Below are positions 6,076 to 14,418 of a DNA stretch of 29,640 bases, one piece after another. Below the pieces are notes generated by a model that saw only the letters and a program-made list of their open reading frames with translations, ran no database searches and was not told the origin of the DNA. Both the position numbers and the translations under genes were made by a program. The DNA comes from a virus. The stretch spans positions 1 through 29,640 of the IMG/VR virus record IMGVR_UViG_3300010343_000011; one strand, 5' to 3'. How positions within the stretch are numbered: the first letter of the stretch is position 1; every line of letters starts with the position of its first letter.

Positions 6076-6275
6076 TAGCTGTACTTCATTTTATGTTTTT
6101 TAGTGTAGCTTGCAAGTGCTTTGACTGAGTTTGCCAGGTGTTCTGGATTGCTCATCTCGCCTTGTGTGTATTTGCCATCAGCAGTTTCTAGTTCTGCCAT
6201 TTTCTTTTCGCTATGGCCTTCGTGAAACTTAGCCATTCCGTTCATCTTTGCATGTGCTTCTTTGCTATGGGCCAT
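6075..6275 (-). CDS. 66-aa charged protein of unknown function
   Basis: MAHSKEAHAKMNGMAKFHEG, rich in Lys, His and Glu, with a helical centre (EKKMAELETADGKYTQGEM) and a C-terminal Lys-rich helix (ANSVKALASYTKKHKMKYS). Preceded by GGAGATATC-ATG, a good ribosome site. Lies 8 nt after the portal gene. Small Lys/His-rich proteins in this place are common in phages; no role can be given. Confidence 0.65.
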   Translation of the reverse strand: MAHSKEAHAKMNGMAKFHEGHSEKKMAELETADGKYTQGEMSNPEHLANSVKALASYTKKHKMKYS

Positions 6276-6283
6276 GATATCTC

Positions 6284-8362
6284 CTATGCCTTTGCGGCAG
6301 TTGCTGGTTTTTTAGCTTTGGGTTTAGCTTTATCCTCTTTCCTAAAAGAGGGATGCTTGCTTTCTAGTCCTCTTGTCATTTTGATGGTCTCTGCCATCTC
6401 GAGGCTTGCTCTGAAGTTTGCCAGATCCATGTCCTCAAGTTCAACCATTTGCTTGACAATGTCAAGATCGGCCGCTGCTTTCTTATGTTCGGCTGAGGCT
6501 TCCAGATCATCGATCTTAGCCATGCGCTCCCTTGCTGACATCTGAAGATCTTGGCTCTTAGCGTATTCAGTTTGAATCTTAGCCTGGTCGATCATGGCTT
6601 GCTGTTGTGCTTGCTGCTGGGCTTGCTGCTGTTGAGCTGCAACTTCCTCTTCCATGTCGGCGGTAACTTGCTTTTTGTTGGTGATGAAAGCGGCCCGTAG
6701 TATGGATTTGTTTGCGATTGGGATGCCAAGCTCTTTGAAGTGAAGTAGCTGTTGAAGTTCCACATGCCGCTGGTCTGTTGAATAGTTGCCCTCTTCGACA
6801 GCGATTGAATACTTCTGCGATAGCGAAGTGAAGAAACGAGGGTCCGGGTCATGACCCAGGATGTTACGAATCTTACCCTTACTGAAGTTCTTACGTATGG
6901 CTTGCAATCTAATTTTCCCGTAGAGGCGTTGGGTATAGTCAAGCTTGTCAAAAATTGTTTGAAGGGTAACCAGGCCCGCGCCTTGCCTGAGCATTGAGAG
7001 AATGCCAGATTTGTCATCGGTTGCAGCTCCTAGTAACTCTTCATTAACACCCGATATCTTTGTAATGTCTTCAGAGAGCGAACGGGACAGCTCAATCAAG
7101 CTTGGTGGTATCGATACAGGCTCAATGCGCTGTATTTCTTGCGGTAATCTACCCGCTTTCAATGGAATTAGGAAGCCTTCGCCTCCGCTATTCTGCCTGA
7201 AAGCTTTTGGATCTGTCACCGCATCAACAGGATATATCCAGCCAGCATTTACTGACGACTGCAAAATCTGTAACTCAATGACTTTGCGCATATTATAGAG
7301 GAACTGGGGATCTCTTAGGTTTCTAATGATGCCCATTACCCTAAGATTATATTGCGCAATATCAGGCTCATGGTAACAAAGACTTGGCACGCATGGGTAT
7401 TCATCAATACCTAGCAAGTTAGGGCCATCATAGACTTCCTTATCACCTAAAGCAATAGAGAGACGCACTGTTGGCACTTGCTGCTTCTTAATGATAAGCC
7501 AGGGCTGCTCCCTCATTGCGCGGTCTAGCATGTCCTCTGGATCATCTTCCTCTTGCTCCCATTCGACAGCTTCACCAGTTTTTGGATCGAGGATAATGGT
7601 AGCTTCTCTAGTGGAGCGGTAATGGAATTCATCATAGGTAAATAGATTATTGACAGCAGCATTTTGAAGCTCTGCTTGCACTGGGAATCTACCATCCTTC
7701 ATTTTAGATGGCTGCATTTTATCTATCTCTTTAGCGAAGCCAGGGAGGAGAAGCTTGGCTCCTTCCTTGCTTGTCCATCGCCTGCGCCATACGCCGTTAC
7801 AATCGGACATATCTTGCTTACGGAAATACTGATCAATCAAGAAATTGTTATACGACACGCAATCATCAAACAGGTCGCCAGAGATAGGATCGAATGTATA
7901 GTCTGGATACATGAATAGCATTGTCATGCCAGTATCGCAAGACCCTTCAAATGTCTGGCTTAGGTATTCTTGGAATCCGCTTCTATCATCGCACCATCTA
8001 AGCACTTTGTTGTAGTCATCAGCCAGGCCATCATCTTGTTCATGTAAAGGTAATGTGACAGTGCTTTTACGGTTCTTTCTCTGATATCCGCATACCATAT
8101 TGATATGTCGGCGAATCAGGTTAAAAAAGAATCTAGCTTGATTGTTGTTGTAATTGGCGCCTCCCATATATGCATAGAGGGTTTGATCGCCAACTTTGAA
8201 GCGCTTATCGATTGCTCCTTGTAACCACAAACTACTGGATGCAGTGTAATTACTTTGGTAGAACCAATCCTTCATCTGTTTAATATGTTTATTCCCTTTA
8301 TCTGAAGGGTCAACATATCCGCCTGAAAGGGTATTATAACCACCCGACTCGTATGAAGGCAT
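6284..8362 (-). CDS. Portal protein, P22 type
   Basis: A 692-aa protein, of usual length for the P22-type portal family. The N-terminal 500 residues show the portal pattern: an early FFNLIRRHINMVCGYQRKNR stretch, Trp-rich wing (WLIIKKQQVP), a conserved YPCVPSLCYHEPD segment, and a middle stem/clip region ending ITKISGVNEELLGAATDDKS. Residues about 560-600 are Gln/Ala rich (QQQQAQQQAQQQA), followed to the end by a long charged helix and a Lys/Pro/Ala tail (AKPKAKKPATAAKA), equivalent to the barrel of P22 gp1. It forms the dodecameric DNA gate at one vertex and docks the terminase encoded upstream. AAGGATCCA precedes ATG. Confidence 0.88.
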   Translation of the reverse strand: MPSYESGGYNTLSGGYVDPSDKGNKHIKQMKDWFYQSNYTASSSLWLQGAIDKRFKVGDQTLYAYMGGANYNNNQARFFFNLIRRHINMVCGYQRKNRKSTVTLPLHEQDDGLADDYNKVLRWCDDRSGFQEYLSQTFEGSCDTGMTMLFMYPDYTFDPISGDLFDDCVSYNNFLIDQYFRKQDMSDCNGVWRRRWTSKEGAKLLLPGFAKEIDKMQPSKMKDGRFPVQAELQNAAVNNLFTYDEFHYRSTREATIILDPKTGEAVEWEQEEDDPEDMLDRAMREQPWLIIKKQQVPTVRLSIALGDKEVYDGPNLLGIDEYPCVPSLCYHEPDIAQYNLRVMGIIRNLRDPQFLYNMRKVIELQILQSSVNAGWIYPVDAVTDPKAFRQNSGGEGFLIPLKAGRLPQEIQRIEPVSIPPSLIELSRSLSEDITKISGVNEELLGAATDDKSGILSMLRQGAGLVTLQTIFDKLDYTQRLYGKIRLQAIRKNFSKGKIRNILGHDPDPRFFTSLSQKYSIAVEEGNYSTDQRHVELQQLLHFKELGIPIANKSILRAAFITNKKQVTADMEEEVAAQQQQAQQQAQQQAMIDQAKIQTEYAKSQDLQMSARERMAKIDDLEASAEHKKAAADLDIVKQMVELEDMDLANFRASLEMAETIKMTRGLESKHPSFRKEDKAKPKAKKPATAAKA

Positions 8363-8401
8363 TGGATCCTTGATATATATTTTTCTTTATATCATAACTT
8401 G

Positions 8402-9073
8402 TCATTTTATTTCATATCCATATTCTTGCAAAAATTTCACCGCCCATGCTATTTTGTCAGCCACTCTTTGTCCTGGTGGTTGAGATTTGCTCCATAGCTC
8501 TAGATTTTCTATACGATTATCGTCTCTCACTCCATTTTTGTGATGTACAGATTCTTTTTCATGCAATGGTCTTCCTAAATGTTCGCTCATAACAAGCGTA
8601 TGCATTTGAATACAGTCATTAGATTTAGAATTTGGATGACCTTTTTTATACACCATAATATATCCTGAGGGTGTTTTCCAAAATCCTTTTGATTTTCTAA
8701 TAGGTGCATCAATAGGTTTTCCGCGTGCTATACGAGCAAATTTTCGCATATCATCCCGTCTTTTCTTGAGAAATCCAGGATCATTTGCCTCTCTTTTCTT
8801 TCTATGGCATGTAAGGCAAATATTATTTATAGGATCGCCATGTAAAAGACCATCTCTGCCGCATTCAGAACAAGGAATAGTTCGTTCAATCGCAACTCTT
8901 TCTTTGCGTATACATGCCCAACATTTTGAACCTGCTGTTTTGAATATGCGATTGCAGCATTCGCATTTTTTTTTTGGTATTTTTTTCACCCAAGCATTTT
9001 GATAGCAAGCTTTACAGATATTTTTGTAAGGTGATTCTTTGGTAATTTTGCAGGCTTTGCAGAGGCGAAGCAT
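8402..9073 (-). CDS. HNH homing endonuclease with three CxxC zinc knuckles
   Basis: Start chosen at ATG 9071-9073, preceded by AAAGGAAA. The 223-aa product has zinc pairs C5/C8-C20/C23, C37/C40-C51/C54 and C68/C71-C86/C89, then an HNH_3-type nuclease: KTPSGYIMVYKKGHP, MHTLVMSEHLGRPL (H158), ESVHHKNGVRDDNRIENLEL (HH at 177-178, N186, N190). This is the standard layout of free-standing phage HNH homing nucleases, which cut intron-less or intergenic sites and copy themselves in. It sits alone between terminase-linked genes and portal, flanked upstream by C/A-rich repeats. The nuclease residues are complete, so it is probably active. Confidence 0.88.
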   Translation of the reverse strand: MLRLCKACKITKESPYKNICKACYQNAWVKKIPKKKCECCNRIFKTAGSKCWACIRKERVAIERTIPCSECGRDGLLHGDPINNICLTCHRKKREANDPGFLKKRRDDMRKFARIARGKPIDAPIRKSKGFWKTPSGYIMVYKKGHPNSKSNDCIQMHTLVMSEHLGRPLHEKESVHHKNGVRDDNRIENLELWSKSQPPGQRVADKIAWAVKFLQEYGYEIK

Positions 9074-9102
9074 ATGATTTCCTTTCATAGAAAGACCCAA
9101 AC

Positions 9103-9160
9103 AAACGAAACCAAAAAAAACGTAGACGTAGTGTAACCAAACCAAATGTAACAAAACTTA
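9103..9160. repeat. C/A-rich repeat region, copy 1
   Basis: A run of short AAACGAAACC- and CAAAAC-like words between the HNH gene and the 150-aa gene. AAACGAAACC (9103-9112) and TAACAAAACT (9150-9159) both reappear exactly in the gap on the other side of the 150-aa gene (9683-9692 and about 9698-9707). On the transcribed strand it is T/G-rich. Confidence 0.5.
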
Positions 9161-9191
9161 ATGAATCAAAACCCAACGTGCCAAAACGAAG

Positions 9192-9644
9192 TTAATCTTC
9201 TTCTGTATCTTCTTCAGAAATTTCGTAATATTCAATTTCACGCATGATAAGACGCGAATGCCTGAGTTTCATCTCAAGCAATCTTTTCTCAAGCATAGAT
9301 TCAGCTCTTGCTGAGGAACTCATTTCTTTATAATCGATATTTTCCAAAATCTTTTTTGTGCGTCGATCAAGATTATCAGCACGTTTACGCCTCTGTTTTG
9401 AATAAATAGGAGCATCGTTTATTTTTGCTATACAAAGATCGCCTTGTTGAGTTGTGCAAAACATACCGATTTCCTGTTCAAGATATGCTTTAAAGCATAA
9501 TAGAGGGTCAATGTAATCCCAACTTTCAAAATTCTGAGTTTCAAAAAGGTGACCTAGAACATGCCTAGATATAATGTATCCATATTTTATGTGACCAGCT
9601 TCGCATAATTTATTATAAACATTCTCTAATTCTTCTTTCTTCAT
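9192..9644 (-). CDS. 150-aa protein of unknown function
   Basis: MKKEELENVYNKLCEAGHIK; helical, with an aromatic-rich centre (FETQNFESWDYIDPLLCFKA) and a basic helix (IYSKQRRKRADNLDRRTKKI) followed by a highly charged C-terminus ending SEEDTEED. No known motif, membrane segment or signal. It is bounded on both sides by related C/A-rich repeat gaps, unlike the tightly packed genes around it, which suggests that it or its neighbour arrived as a unit (inference). The start has a usable AGGTTTT site. Confidence 0.65.
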   Translation of the reverse strand: MKKEELENVYNKLCEAGHIKYGYIISRHVLGHLFETQNFESWDYIDPLLCFKAYLEQEIGMFCTTQQGDLCIAKINDAPIYSKQRRKRADNLDRRTKKILENIDYKEMSSSARAESMLEKRLLEMKLRHSRLIMREIEYYEISEEDTEED

Positions 9645-9716
9645 AAAACCTCATTTAAAACATGACCAAACATAACACAAATAAACGAAACCGATAATAA
9701 CAAAACTAAACTTAAC
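9645..9716. repeat. C/A-rich repeat region, copy 2
   Basis: Gap between the 150-aa and 215-aa genes made of the same words as the 9103-9160 gap: AAACGAAACC at 9683-9692 and TAACAAAACT at about 9698-9707, in the same order and direction. It holds no gene. Confidence 0.5.
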
Positions 9717-10364
9717 TTATTTAATTTTTTTGAATTCTTCAATTGTGAACGTTCCATAGTTGCCAGTAGCACGCCCTGGGCGTAGCTCGCATAATCCGTA
9801 TTCATATCCAGCCGTCTCAAGTATCATCTCCAGATTTTTTTCGGGCAATAATTCTGTATCTAGCATTAGACTAAACTTCACTTCCCATTTATGAAATATT
9901 GGTCTAGTTCTTACAATTCTAGACATGCTTACAACAAGATTTTCGACAAATACATAGTTACGCTCGCCTTCTTCATTTACATCATTATAAAGCGATTCAA
10001 TGTCTTGCCCTTTATATGGGATTAGTGGATATCCCACAGCTTCATCAAGTATTACAGCTTTCGTTTGACGTCCCAGCTTAAATTTCTTTGCAGCAGCCTT
10101 GATACATCCTTGAAGACATTTGGAAGGCATGTAAACGCCCAGTTTCTTTTCATAATATAGAGCTGCCTCAAATTCCAGTCTGGCAAGTGCAAGATAATGA
10201 TCGTCAGTTTTCTTTCTGATACAAGTGATTTCTTTGATTCTTTTTGTCAATGGATGAAGTGGATTGCATGCTTTATCGCAATGCATGATAAGAGGCGTTG
10301 CCCCTTTGATATGTACAGAATATTTCTTAGTGTTATTCATATGGATATATATATGAAAATTCAT
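9717..10364 (-). CDS. Conserved phage protein of unknown function (215 aa)
   Basis: The product reads KYSVHIKGATPLIMHCDKA, RIKEITCIRKKTDDHYLALA, YMPSKCLQGCIKAAAKKFKL, RIVRTRPIFHKWEVKFSLML, ending LCELRPGRATGNYGTFTIEE. I recognise this pattern (KGxxPLIMH, RxRPxFxxW, LxxxRPxxxxxGxFxxxxF) from many phage genomes as an uncharacterised protein; the beta-rich fold with a Gly-rich C-terminal strand is reminiscent of RAMP-like proteins, but that is only an impression. The start is unclear: ATG at 10362-10364, or ATG at 10338-10340 (MNNTKKYS) if the transcript begins at the promoter at 10348-10377. Confidence 0.7.
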   Translation of the reverse strand: MNFHIYIHMNNTKKYSVHIKGATPLIMHCDKACNPLHPLTKRIKEITCIRKKTDDHYLALARLEFEAALYYEKKLGVYMPSKCLQGCIKAAAKKFKLGRQTKAVILDEAVGYPLIPYKGQDIESLYNDVNEEGERNYVFVENLVVSMSRIVRTRPIFHKWEVKFSLMLDTELLPEKNLEMILETAGYEYGLCELRPGRATGNYGTFTIEEFKKIK

Positions 10365-10377
10365 CTCATCATGTCAA
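10348..10377 (-). promoter_or_regulatory. Strong promoter TTGACA-18-TATATA before the 215-aa gene
   Basis: On the minus strand a perfect -35 TTGACA (10377-10372) is followed after 18 nt by TATATA (10353-10348). The predicted start falls around 10341, immediately at the ATG of MNNTKKYS (10340), which would give a leaderless or nearly leaderless message. Confidence 0.5.
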
Positions 10378-10380
10378 GTA

Positions 10381-11664
10381 CTAAAAATATCCTCCACTCA
10401 TCCCAGGATTCATATAGCCATAGCCGTCATTTTCGTTGAAGACTTTTCGGCGCAACTGCTCTATTGTCAGGTTCTCGTCAGGATTGCTGAACTCCCCTTG
10501 AGGAAATGCCGTACAAACAGCGTATCTAAGCGCATCGGTTACGTGATCGTTCTTCTTTATTGGCTTGTCTTCGCCGCGTTCAGCAGCTTTCGGATCCCAC
10601 GCGTAACTTTGAATATGATCACGTAAGGTGCTACATGAACGATGGATAACAATGTTCTTGCCCGAGATGAATTTCCCTGTGATCTTGATGCCGAGAAGAA
10701 CGTCATTATTGGCATCAAGCACCGGCAGGTCAGCTTGCCTGAGCGCGATCTTAAGGGAGGCAGCGGCAGGGTCGATATAAATAGCAGAGACGTTTTTACA
10801 TCCGATGAAATCTTTAATATCTCGTACAAGCTCTGCATCCGTCTTCGCCCTGCCGACTTTGACGGAATCATAGTAATATTCAGCCTCCACATGAACTTGA
10901 GGCCATTTATTAGGTGTGATACCGCATAATACGGCCGCAGTAGCGTTCGTAGTGCCATAGTCTATACCTACAATATAATAGTTGGGTGATGCATAAGGAT
11001 GAATGTATTCATTGAAATTATCATAAGTATCGTAAATGGCACCTGTTGCAAGCGCCCATTCTCCTAGCACATAACGCTTATACCACATGCCATGAAATGA
11101 GTTCTTGATAGCCTTCTTATAGGCTTCATCTAGTATTGGATTGTCATCAAGCTCAAAGTTCCAGTGTATGATATCATGATCATCTGGCCTATCAATATAC
11201 TCTTTCTTAAGCCAGTGGGCCGGCCCTTCAGGGTTACATGTGGCAAATAGTTGAGCGCCTGGCACGCTTAATCTTGTTTCGAGCATCTTCCAGAACGGTT
11301 CAGGAATACAAGTGGCCTCGTCAACATAAGCGTAAGCAAGCGTAGAGCCTTGTATAGTAGTAACAGCAGAAACGTCAGGAGCACCAACAAAATAAAGATC
11401 ACGACCATAAAGAGTAGTTTTATTGCACATAGGAGACGGGCAAGGAAAGCCAAGAGTCTTGTAAAGAGTGGTAAGGACGTTTCTATGGATGGTTCCACGG
11501 TTAACTCCTATGATCATGGCATCACCTGGGACGCCGTGTTTTAGTCTGTTTAATAATTTACGAATACTTGAGAATGTCTTACCAGAACGGACAGCTCCAA
11601 CCCAGATATTAAACCTGTGCGTCGCTTCCAGGTAACTCTTGTCTTGCTTTGGTGATGTTATCAA
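10381..11664 (-). CDS. terL: Terminase large subunit (PBSX/Terminase_3 type)
   Basis: A 427-aa ATPase-nuclease that packages DNA through the portal. ATPase: Walker A GAVRSGKT (residues 23-30), Walker B LAYAYVDEAT (D115/E116), coupling motif ATCNPEG (141-147). Nuclease: GIDYGTTNATA (D235), IYIDPAA (D298) and NDHVTDALRYA (D373/D377), a full RuvC-like set. The only start upstream of the Walker A region is TTG at 11664 with a weak AGG site; it overlaps the small terminase gene by 56 nt, so translation is coupled. Length and order are normal for the PBSX-like group. Confidence 0.93.
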   Translation of the reverse strand: MITSPKQDKSYLEATHRFNIWVGAVRSGKTFSSIRKLLNRLKHGVPGDAMIIGVNRGTIHRNVLTTLYKTLGFPCPSPMCNKTTLYGRDLYFVGAPDVSAVTTIQGSTLAYAYVDEATCIPEPFWKMLETRLSVPGAQLFATCNPEGPAHWLKKEYIDRPDDHDIIHWNFELDDNPILDEAYKKAIKNSFHGMWYKRYVLGEWALATGAIYDTYDNFNEYIHPYASPNYYIVGIDYGTTNATAAVLCGITPNKWPQVHVEAEYYYDSVKVGRAKTDAELVRDIKDFIGCKNVSAIYIDPAAASLKIALRQADLPVLDANNDVLLGIKITGKFISGKNIVIHRSCSTLRDHIQSYAWDPKAAERGEDKPIKKNDHVTDALRYAVCTAFPQGEFSNPDENLTIEQLRRKVFNENDGYGYMNPGMSGGYF

Positions 11665-12088
11665 CTTGTGCCTGAAGTTTAGCGAGTTGGGCTTTTAGTG
11701 ACATGTTTTCATTGTCGCGGTCGACGATAGCATCTTGGGGGGGAATCGCGTCTTTTGGATCGTCATTTTCTTTCTGCTTTAACCTTTGTTTACCAAGCCA
11801 TATCAACATAGTTGTATTTTTGTTTTTACATGCCACTTCGAATTGCGTTTGATGAATGAGTTTATCTCCACTAGCTCTCTTTTCTTGACAATATGCCGAA
11901 AAATCCTGGTTAAGATCTTTTTTACATCTAACATATAAAGTATCTGGAGAAATACCTAGAGCAGCAGCAGCTTGTGTGGCTGTACATCCTGACATAATCC
12001 ATTGACCCACCTTATCCCACTCAATTAGAAGCGGCGGCCTTCCACTGGATCTCTTTGCCATTTCTTTTGATTGTGTAGGATTTGCCAT
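11609..12088 (-). CDS. terS: Terminase small subunit
   Basis: Start set at ATG 12086-12088 because GGAGAAG lies just before it. The 159-aa product starts MANPTQSKEMAKRSSGRPP; an N-terminal HTH (MSGCTATQAAAALGISPDTL then YVRCKKD) binds the packaging site, residues about 75-110 form the oligomerising helices (HQTQFEVACKNKNTTMLIWL ... KQRLKQKEN), and the C-terminus is a coiled coil (MSLKAQLAKLQAQVDNITKA). FEVACKNKNTTMLIWLGKQ is typical of this family. It overlaps the methyltransferase gene upstream by 68 nt and terL downstream by 56 nt. Confidence 0.88.
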   Translation of the reverse strand: MANPTQSKEMAKRSSGRPPLLIEWDKVGQWIMSGCTATQAAAALGISPDTLYVRCKKDLNQDFSAYCQEKRASGDKLIHQTQFEVACKNKNTTMLIWLGKQRLKQKENDDPKDAIPPQDAIVDRDNENMSLKAQLAKLQAQVDNITKARQELPGSDAQV

Positions 12089-13271
12089 TCTTCTCCATAA
12101 ATTTCTTATATCGATCAACAATGATATCGCAGTATGCAGGGTCTATCTCTAGTCCATAGCAGATACGGCCTAAATTTTCAGCAGCTATTAGCGTGGTGCC
12201 AGAGCCTAGGAAAGGATCATAGACGCCTTCGCCTTTAGCTGTGTTATTACGAATAGGTCTAGCCATGCATTCAAGAGGTTTTTGCGTGCTGTGAGCTGTG
12301 CGTTGGTCTTCGTCTTTTGAACCTCCCATTGCACTCATTGAAGCTATTTCCCAAAGAGTAGATTCTTTTCTTGAACCTTGCCAATTATGGGTATGCCCTT
12401 TCTTTATGGCATACCAGCACGGTTCATGATGCCAGTGATAATCACCACGGCTTAACGAAAAATTCTGTTTAGCCCAAATGATTTGAGAAATGATTTCATA
12501 TTCACTATCTTCAATATCTTTCTGTACGGAAGAAGCAAATTTTCCTGCATGCCAAACATAAGCAACAGATCCTGGAAATAGAGAATAACTTAAAGCCCAT
12601 TGCGCACAATCGTCATTCGATACTTTTCCGCTTGTTCTACTATGTACGCCAGCTTTTCCTCCAACTTCTTGTCTCCAATTAGGATCATAATTCACGCCGT
12701 AAGGAGGATCTGTTACCATTAGGATTGGTTCTGCGCCATCGAATACCTTTTGGACATCATCAGGCATTGTAGAATCACCGCATAGCAAGCGATGTGGCCC
12801 TAGCTCATAGAGATCGCCTGGCTTTGTTATTGGATCTTTCGGAGGCTCTAAAAGAGAGTCTTCATCCTCAGTGCCTTCAATAGTCTCTATATCATCTAAC
12901 TCAAGCTCATCAGGCAAGAAACCCCAGTCAAGAAGGCAAGGAACGTCAAAAACGTTAGCCAAGACATCATAGTCAAATTCCCCTGTATTGCGGTTAAGCC
13001 TGATCATGAGTTCGTCAACTTCTTTGTCGTCTAGAATGCGGTCAGGTACCATGCACTCGACTTCTTTGGTCTTTTCAGCTTTAAGGTGATTCACGCGCTG
13101 GTGTCCTCCGATGATTCTATTGTCTAGATTGATGATAGGCTTATCGATAAGGCCGAACTTTTCGATGGAGGTTGCGAGGTGACGCATCTGATCTTTGGAG
13201 ATCTGGCGCGGATTATTTGGGTGAGGTTTCAAGTCTTTGATGAGACGTTTTTCTAGGTGCCATTGTATCAT
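12021..13271 (-). CDS. ParB-domain DNA methyltransferase (N4-cytosine/N6-adenine, beta class)
   Basis: Start at ATG 13269-13271 (MIQWHLEKRLIKDLKPHPNN), ten nt after the upstream stop; a TTG further up is less likely. The 416-aa product has an N-terminal ParB/Srx-like domain (LKPHPNNPRQISKDQMRHLA ... NRIIGGHQRVNHLK) and a C-terminal methyltransferase with catalytic DPPYGVNY (about residue 188), a HSTQKPLECM target-region landmark and the AdoMet motif DPFLGSGTTLIAAENLG near the C-terminus; DPPY before FxGxG marks the beta class. It likely modifies phage DNA against host restriction, and the ParB-like part may supply site binding or nicking. Confidence 0.9.
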   Translation of the reverse strand: MIQWHLEKRLIKDLKPHPNNPRQISKDQMRHLATSIEKFGLIDKPIINLDNRIIGGHQRVNHLKAEKTKEVECMVPDRILDDKEVDELMIRLNRNTGEFDYDVLANVFDVPCLLDWGFLPDELELDDIETIEGTEDEDSLLEPPKDPITKPGDLYELGPHRLLCGDSTMPDDVQKVFDGAEPILMVTDPPYGVNYDPNWRQEVGGKAGVHSRTSGKVSNDDCAQWALSYSLFPGSVAYVWHAGKFASSVQKDIEDSEYEIISQIIWAKQNFSLSRGDYHWHHEPCWYAIKKGHTHNWQGSRKESTLWEIASMSAMGGSKDEDQRTAHSTQKPLECMARPIRNNTAKGEGVYDPFLGSGTTLIAAENLGRICYGLEIDPAYCDIIVDRYKKFMEKNGKSYTIKRNGKEIQWKAAASN

Positions 13272-13281
13272 ATTTTTGAAT

Positions 13282-14226
13282 TTAAAGCGCAAGTTCGTAT
13301 TGTTCAAGGGGAATTTTGCAAGATTCTATTCTTTTACAGGCAATTTCGGCGTATTCTGATGATAGTTCAATGCCTGTTGCGTTACGGCCTAGCTGCTTTG
13401 CAGCCACTATCGTGGTGCCTGAGCCGGCAAAGGGATCAAGCAAGACTGCATCAGGATTAGGAGGCATGACAAGTTTGATTAGATATTGCATTAGGGCTAT
13501 AGGCTTAATTGTTGGATGGGTGTTATCTTCGCCACGTTCGCGTGAGGAAGCTTTCGCACAGTAGAAAAAGCGGGAAGCTTCGATTCCACTCTGCTGATCG
13601 AGCATCTTAGCCGCTTCTTCGTCTAGTAACAAATTAGCCGGCCAGCGTTTGCCTTCGACACGTGTGCCTTCAATATTAATGCCAGCTACGCCCCATTTCT
13701 CTGCATTCTGTGCGTAGGTGCCTTCTAGAGGTTTCATGGCCATTATAACTGGCTCGTGTGCCGGCTTAAGCGCTGACCCATATCCTGGTAATCCGAAATG
13801 ATTGTGAGACTTAGGAAAGCCGCTAAAAAGCCAACAAAGGCAATCGCGGATTTCCCAACCGGCGTCTTCTAAACCGCACGTTTGTCTATGAAATCTCCGC
13901 GGCGCACCAAACATGAGTATATGGCTGCCAGGCTTGACAATGCGTAAAGCTTCCTTTCCGAATGTGAAAACAAAATCTTCAAATTGGTCATTTCGGCGAT
14001 CATCATATTCTCCCGCTTGTGTTGCACATGTATGTTGTCTACCTCGCGGATTGTGCTCTTTATTTCTAAATCTAAAATCTTTTGGATGATCATTTTTGAA
14101 TTTATCCCAATCCTTACCCATGAAGTGAAGGCCATAGGGAGGATCTGTTACGATGCAATCGATGGAATTAGGTTCCATGTTGCGCATGACTTCAAGGCAA
14201 TCGCCATTCAAAATATTCCATGACAT
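13282..14226 (-). CDS. Site-specific DNA methyltransferase, beta class
   Basis: A 314-aa stand-alone methyltransferase: catalytic DPPYGLHF near residue 28, MFGAPRRFHRQTCGLEDAGW in the middle, THPTIKPIALMQYLI, then the AdoMet motif DPFAGSGTTIVAAKQLGRNA at about 265-285. DPPY precedes FxGxG, so it is beta class (N6-adenine or N4-cytosine). AGGAATA precedes ATG. It is followed 10 nt later by the second, ParB-linked methyltransferase; two adjacent enzymes of one class suggest two target sites or a protection pair. No restriction enzyme is near, as usual for phage orphan methylases. Confidence 0.9.
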   Translation of the reverse strand: MSWNILNGDCLEVMRNMEPNSIDCIVTDPPYGLHFMGKDWDKFKNDHPKDFRFRNKEHNPRGRQHTCATQAGEYDDRRNDQFEDFVFTFGKEALRIVKPGSHILMFGAPRRFHRQTCGLEDAGWEIRDCLCWLFSGFPKSHNHFGLPGYGSALKPAHEPVIMAMKPLEGTYAQNAEKWGVAGINIEGTRVEGKRWPANLLLDEEAAKMLDQQSGIEASRFFYCAKASSRERGEDNTHPTIKPIALMQYLIKLVMPPNPDAVLLDPFAGSGTTIVAAKQLGRNATGIELSSEYAEIACKRIESCKIPLEQYELAL

Positions 14227-14418
14227 TATTCCTATTTAATAGTTTGCTTAAAAATTGGCAAGCTTCAAAAGCAACTGGTAGAGTTCAATGAGGTATCGGG
14301 CCGAATGGGAAGTCAGCTTTGCCCATTAGATCTTCATATGAGCAATTCTTCCTATAATTGACCGAATAATTGACCGCGAGCAATTCGAGAGGATAACTAG
14401 GGTAAAGCGTATTGGTCA
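14227..14418. repeat. Intergenic region with nested direct repeats (14340-14386)
   Basis: 192 bp without a gene between the methyltransferase and the 74-aa gene. GAGCAATTC occurs at 14340-14348 and 14378-14386, enclosing two tandem copies of ATAATTGACCG (14354-14364 and 14366-14376). A TATAAT sits at 14353-14358 on the plus strand. This ordered set looks like binding sites for a regulator. Nothing else is seen in the gap. Confidence 0.5.

Noticed and set aside
13869-14223. Frames on both strands inside the 314-aa methyltransferase
   Set aside because: The methyltransferase frame shows all catalytic motifs; these overlapping frames have none.
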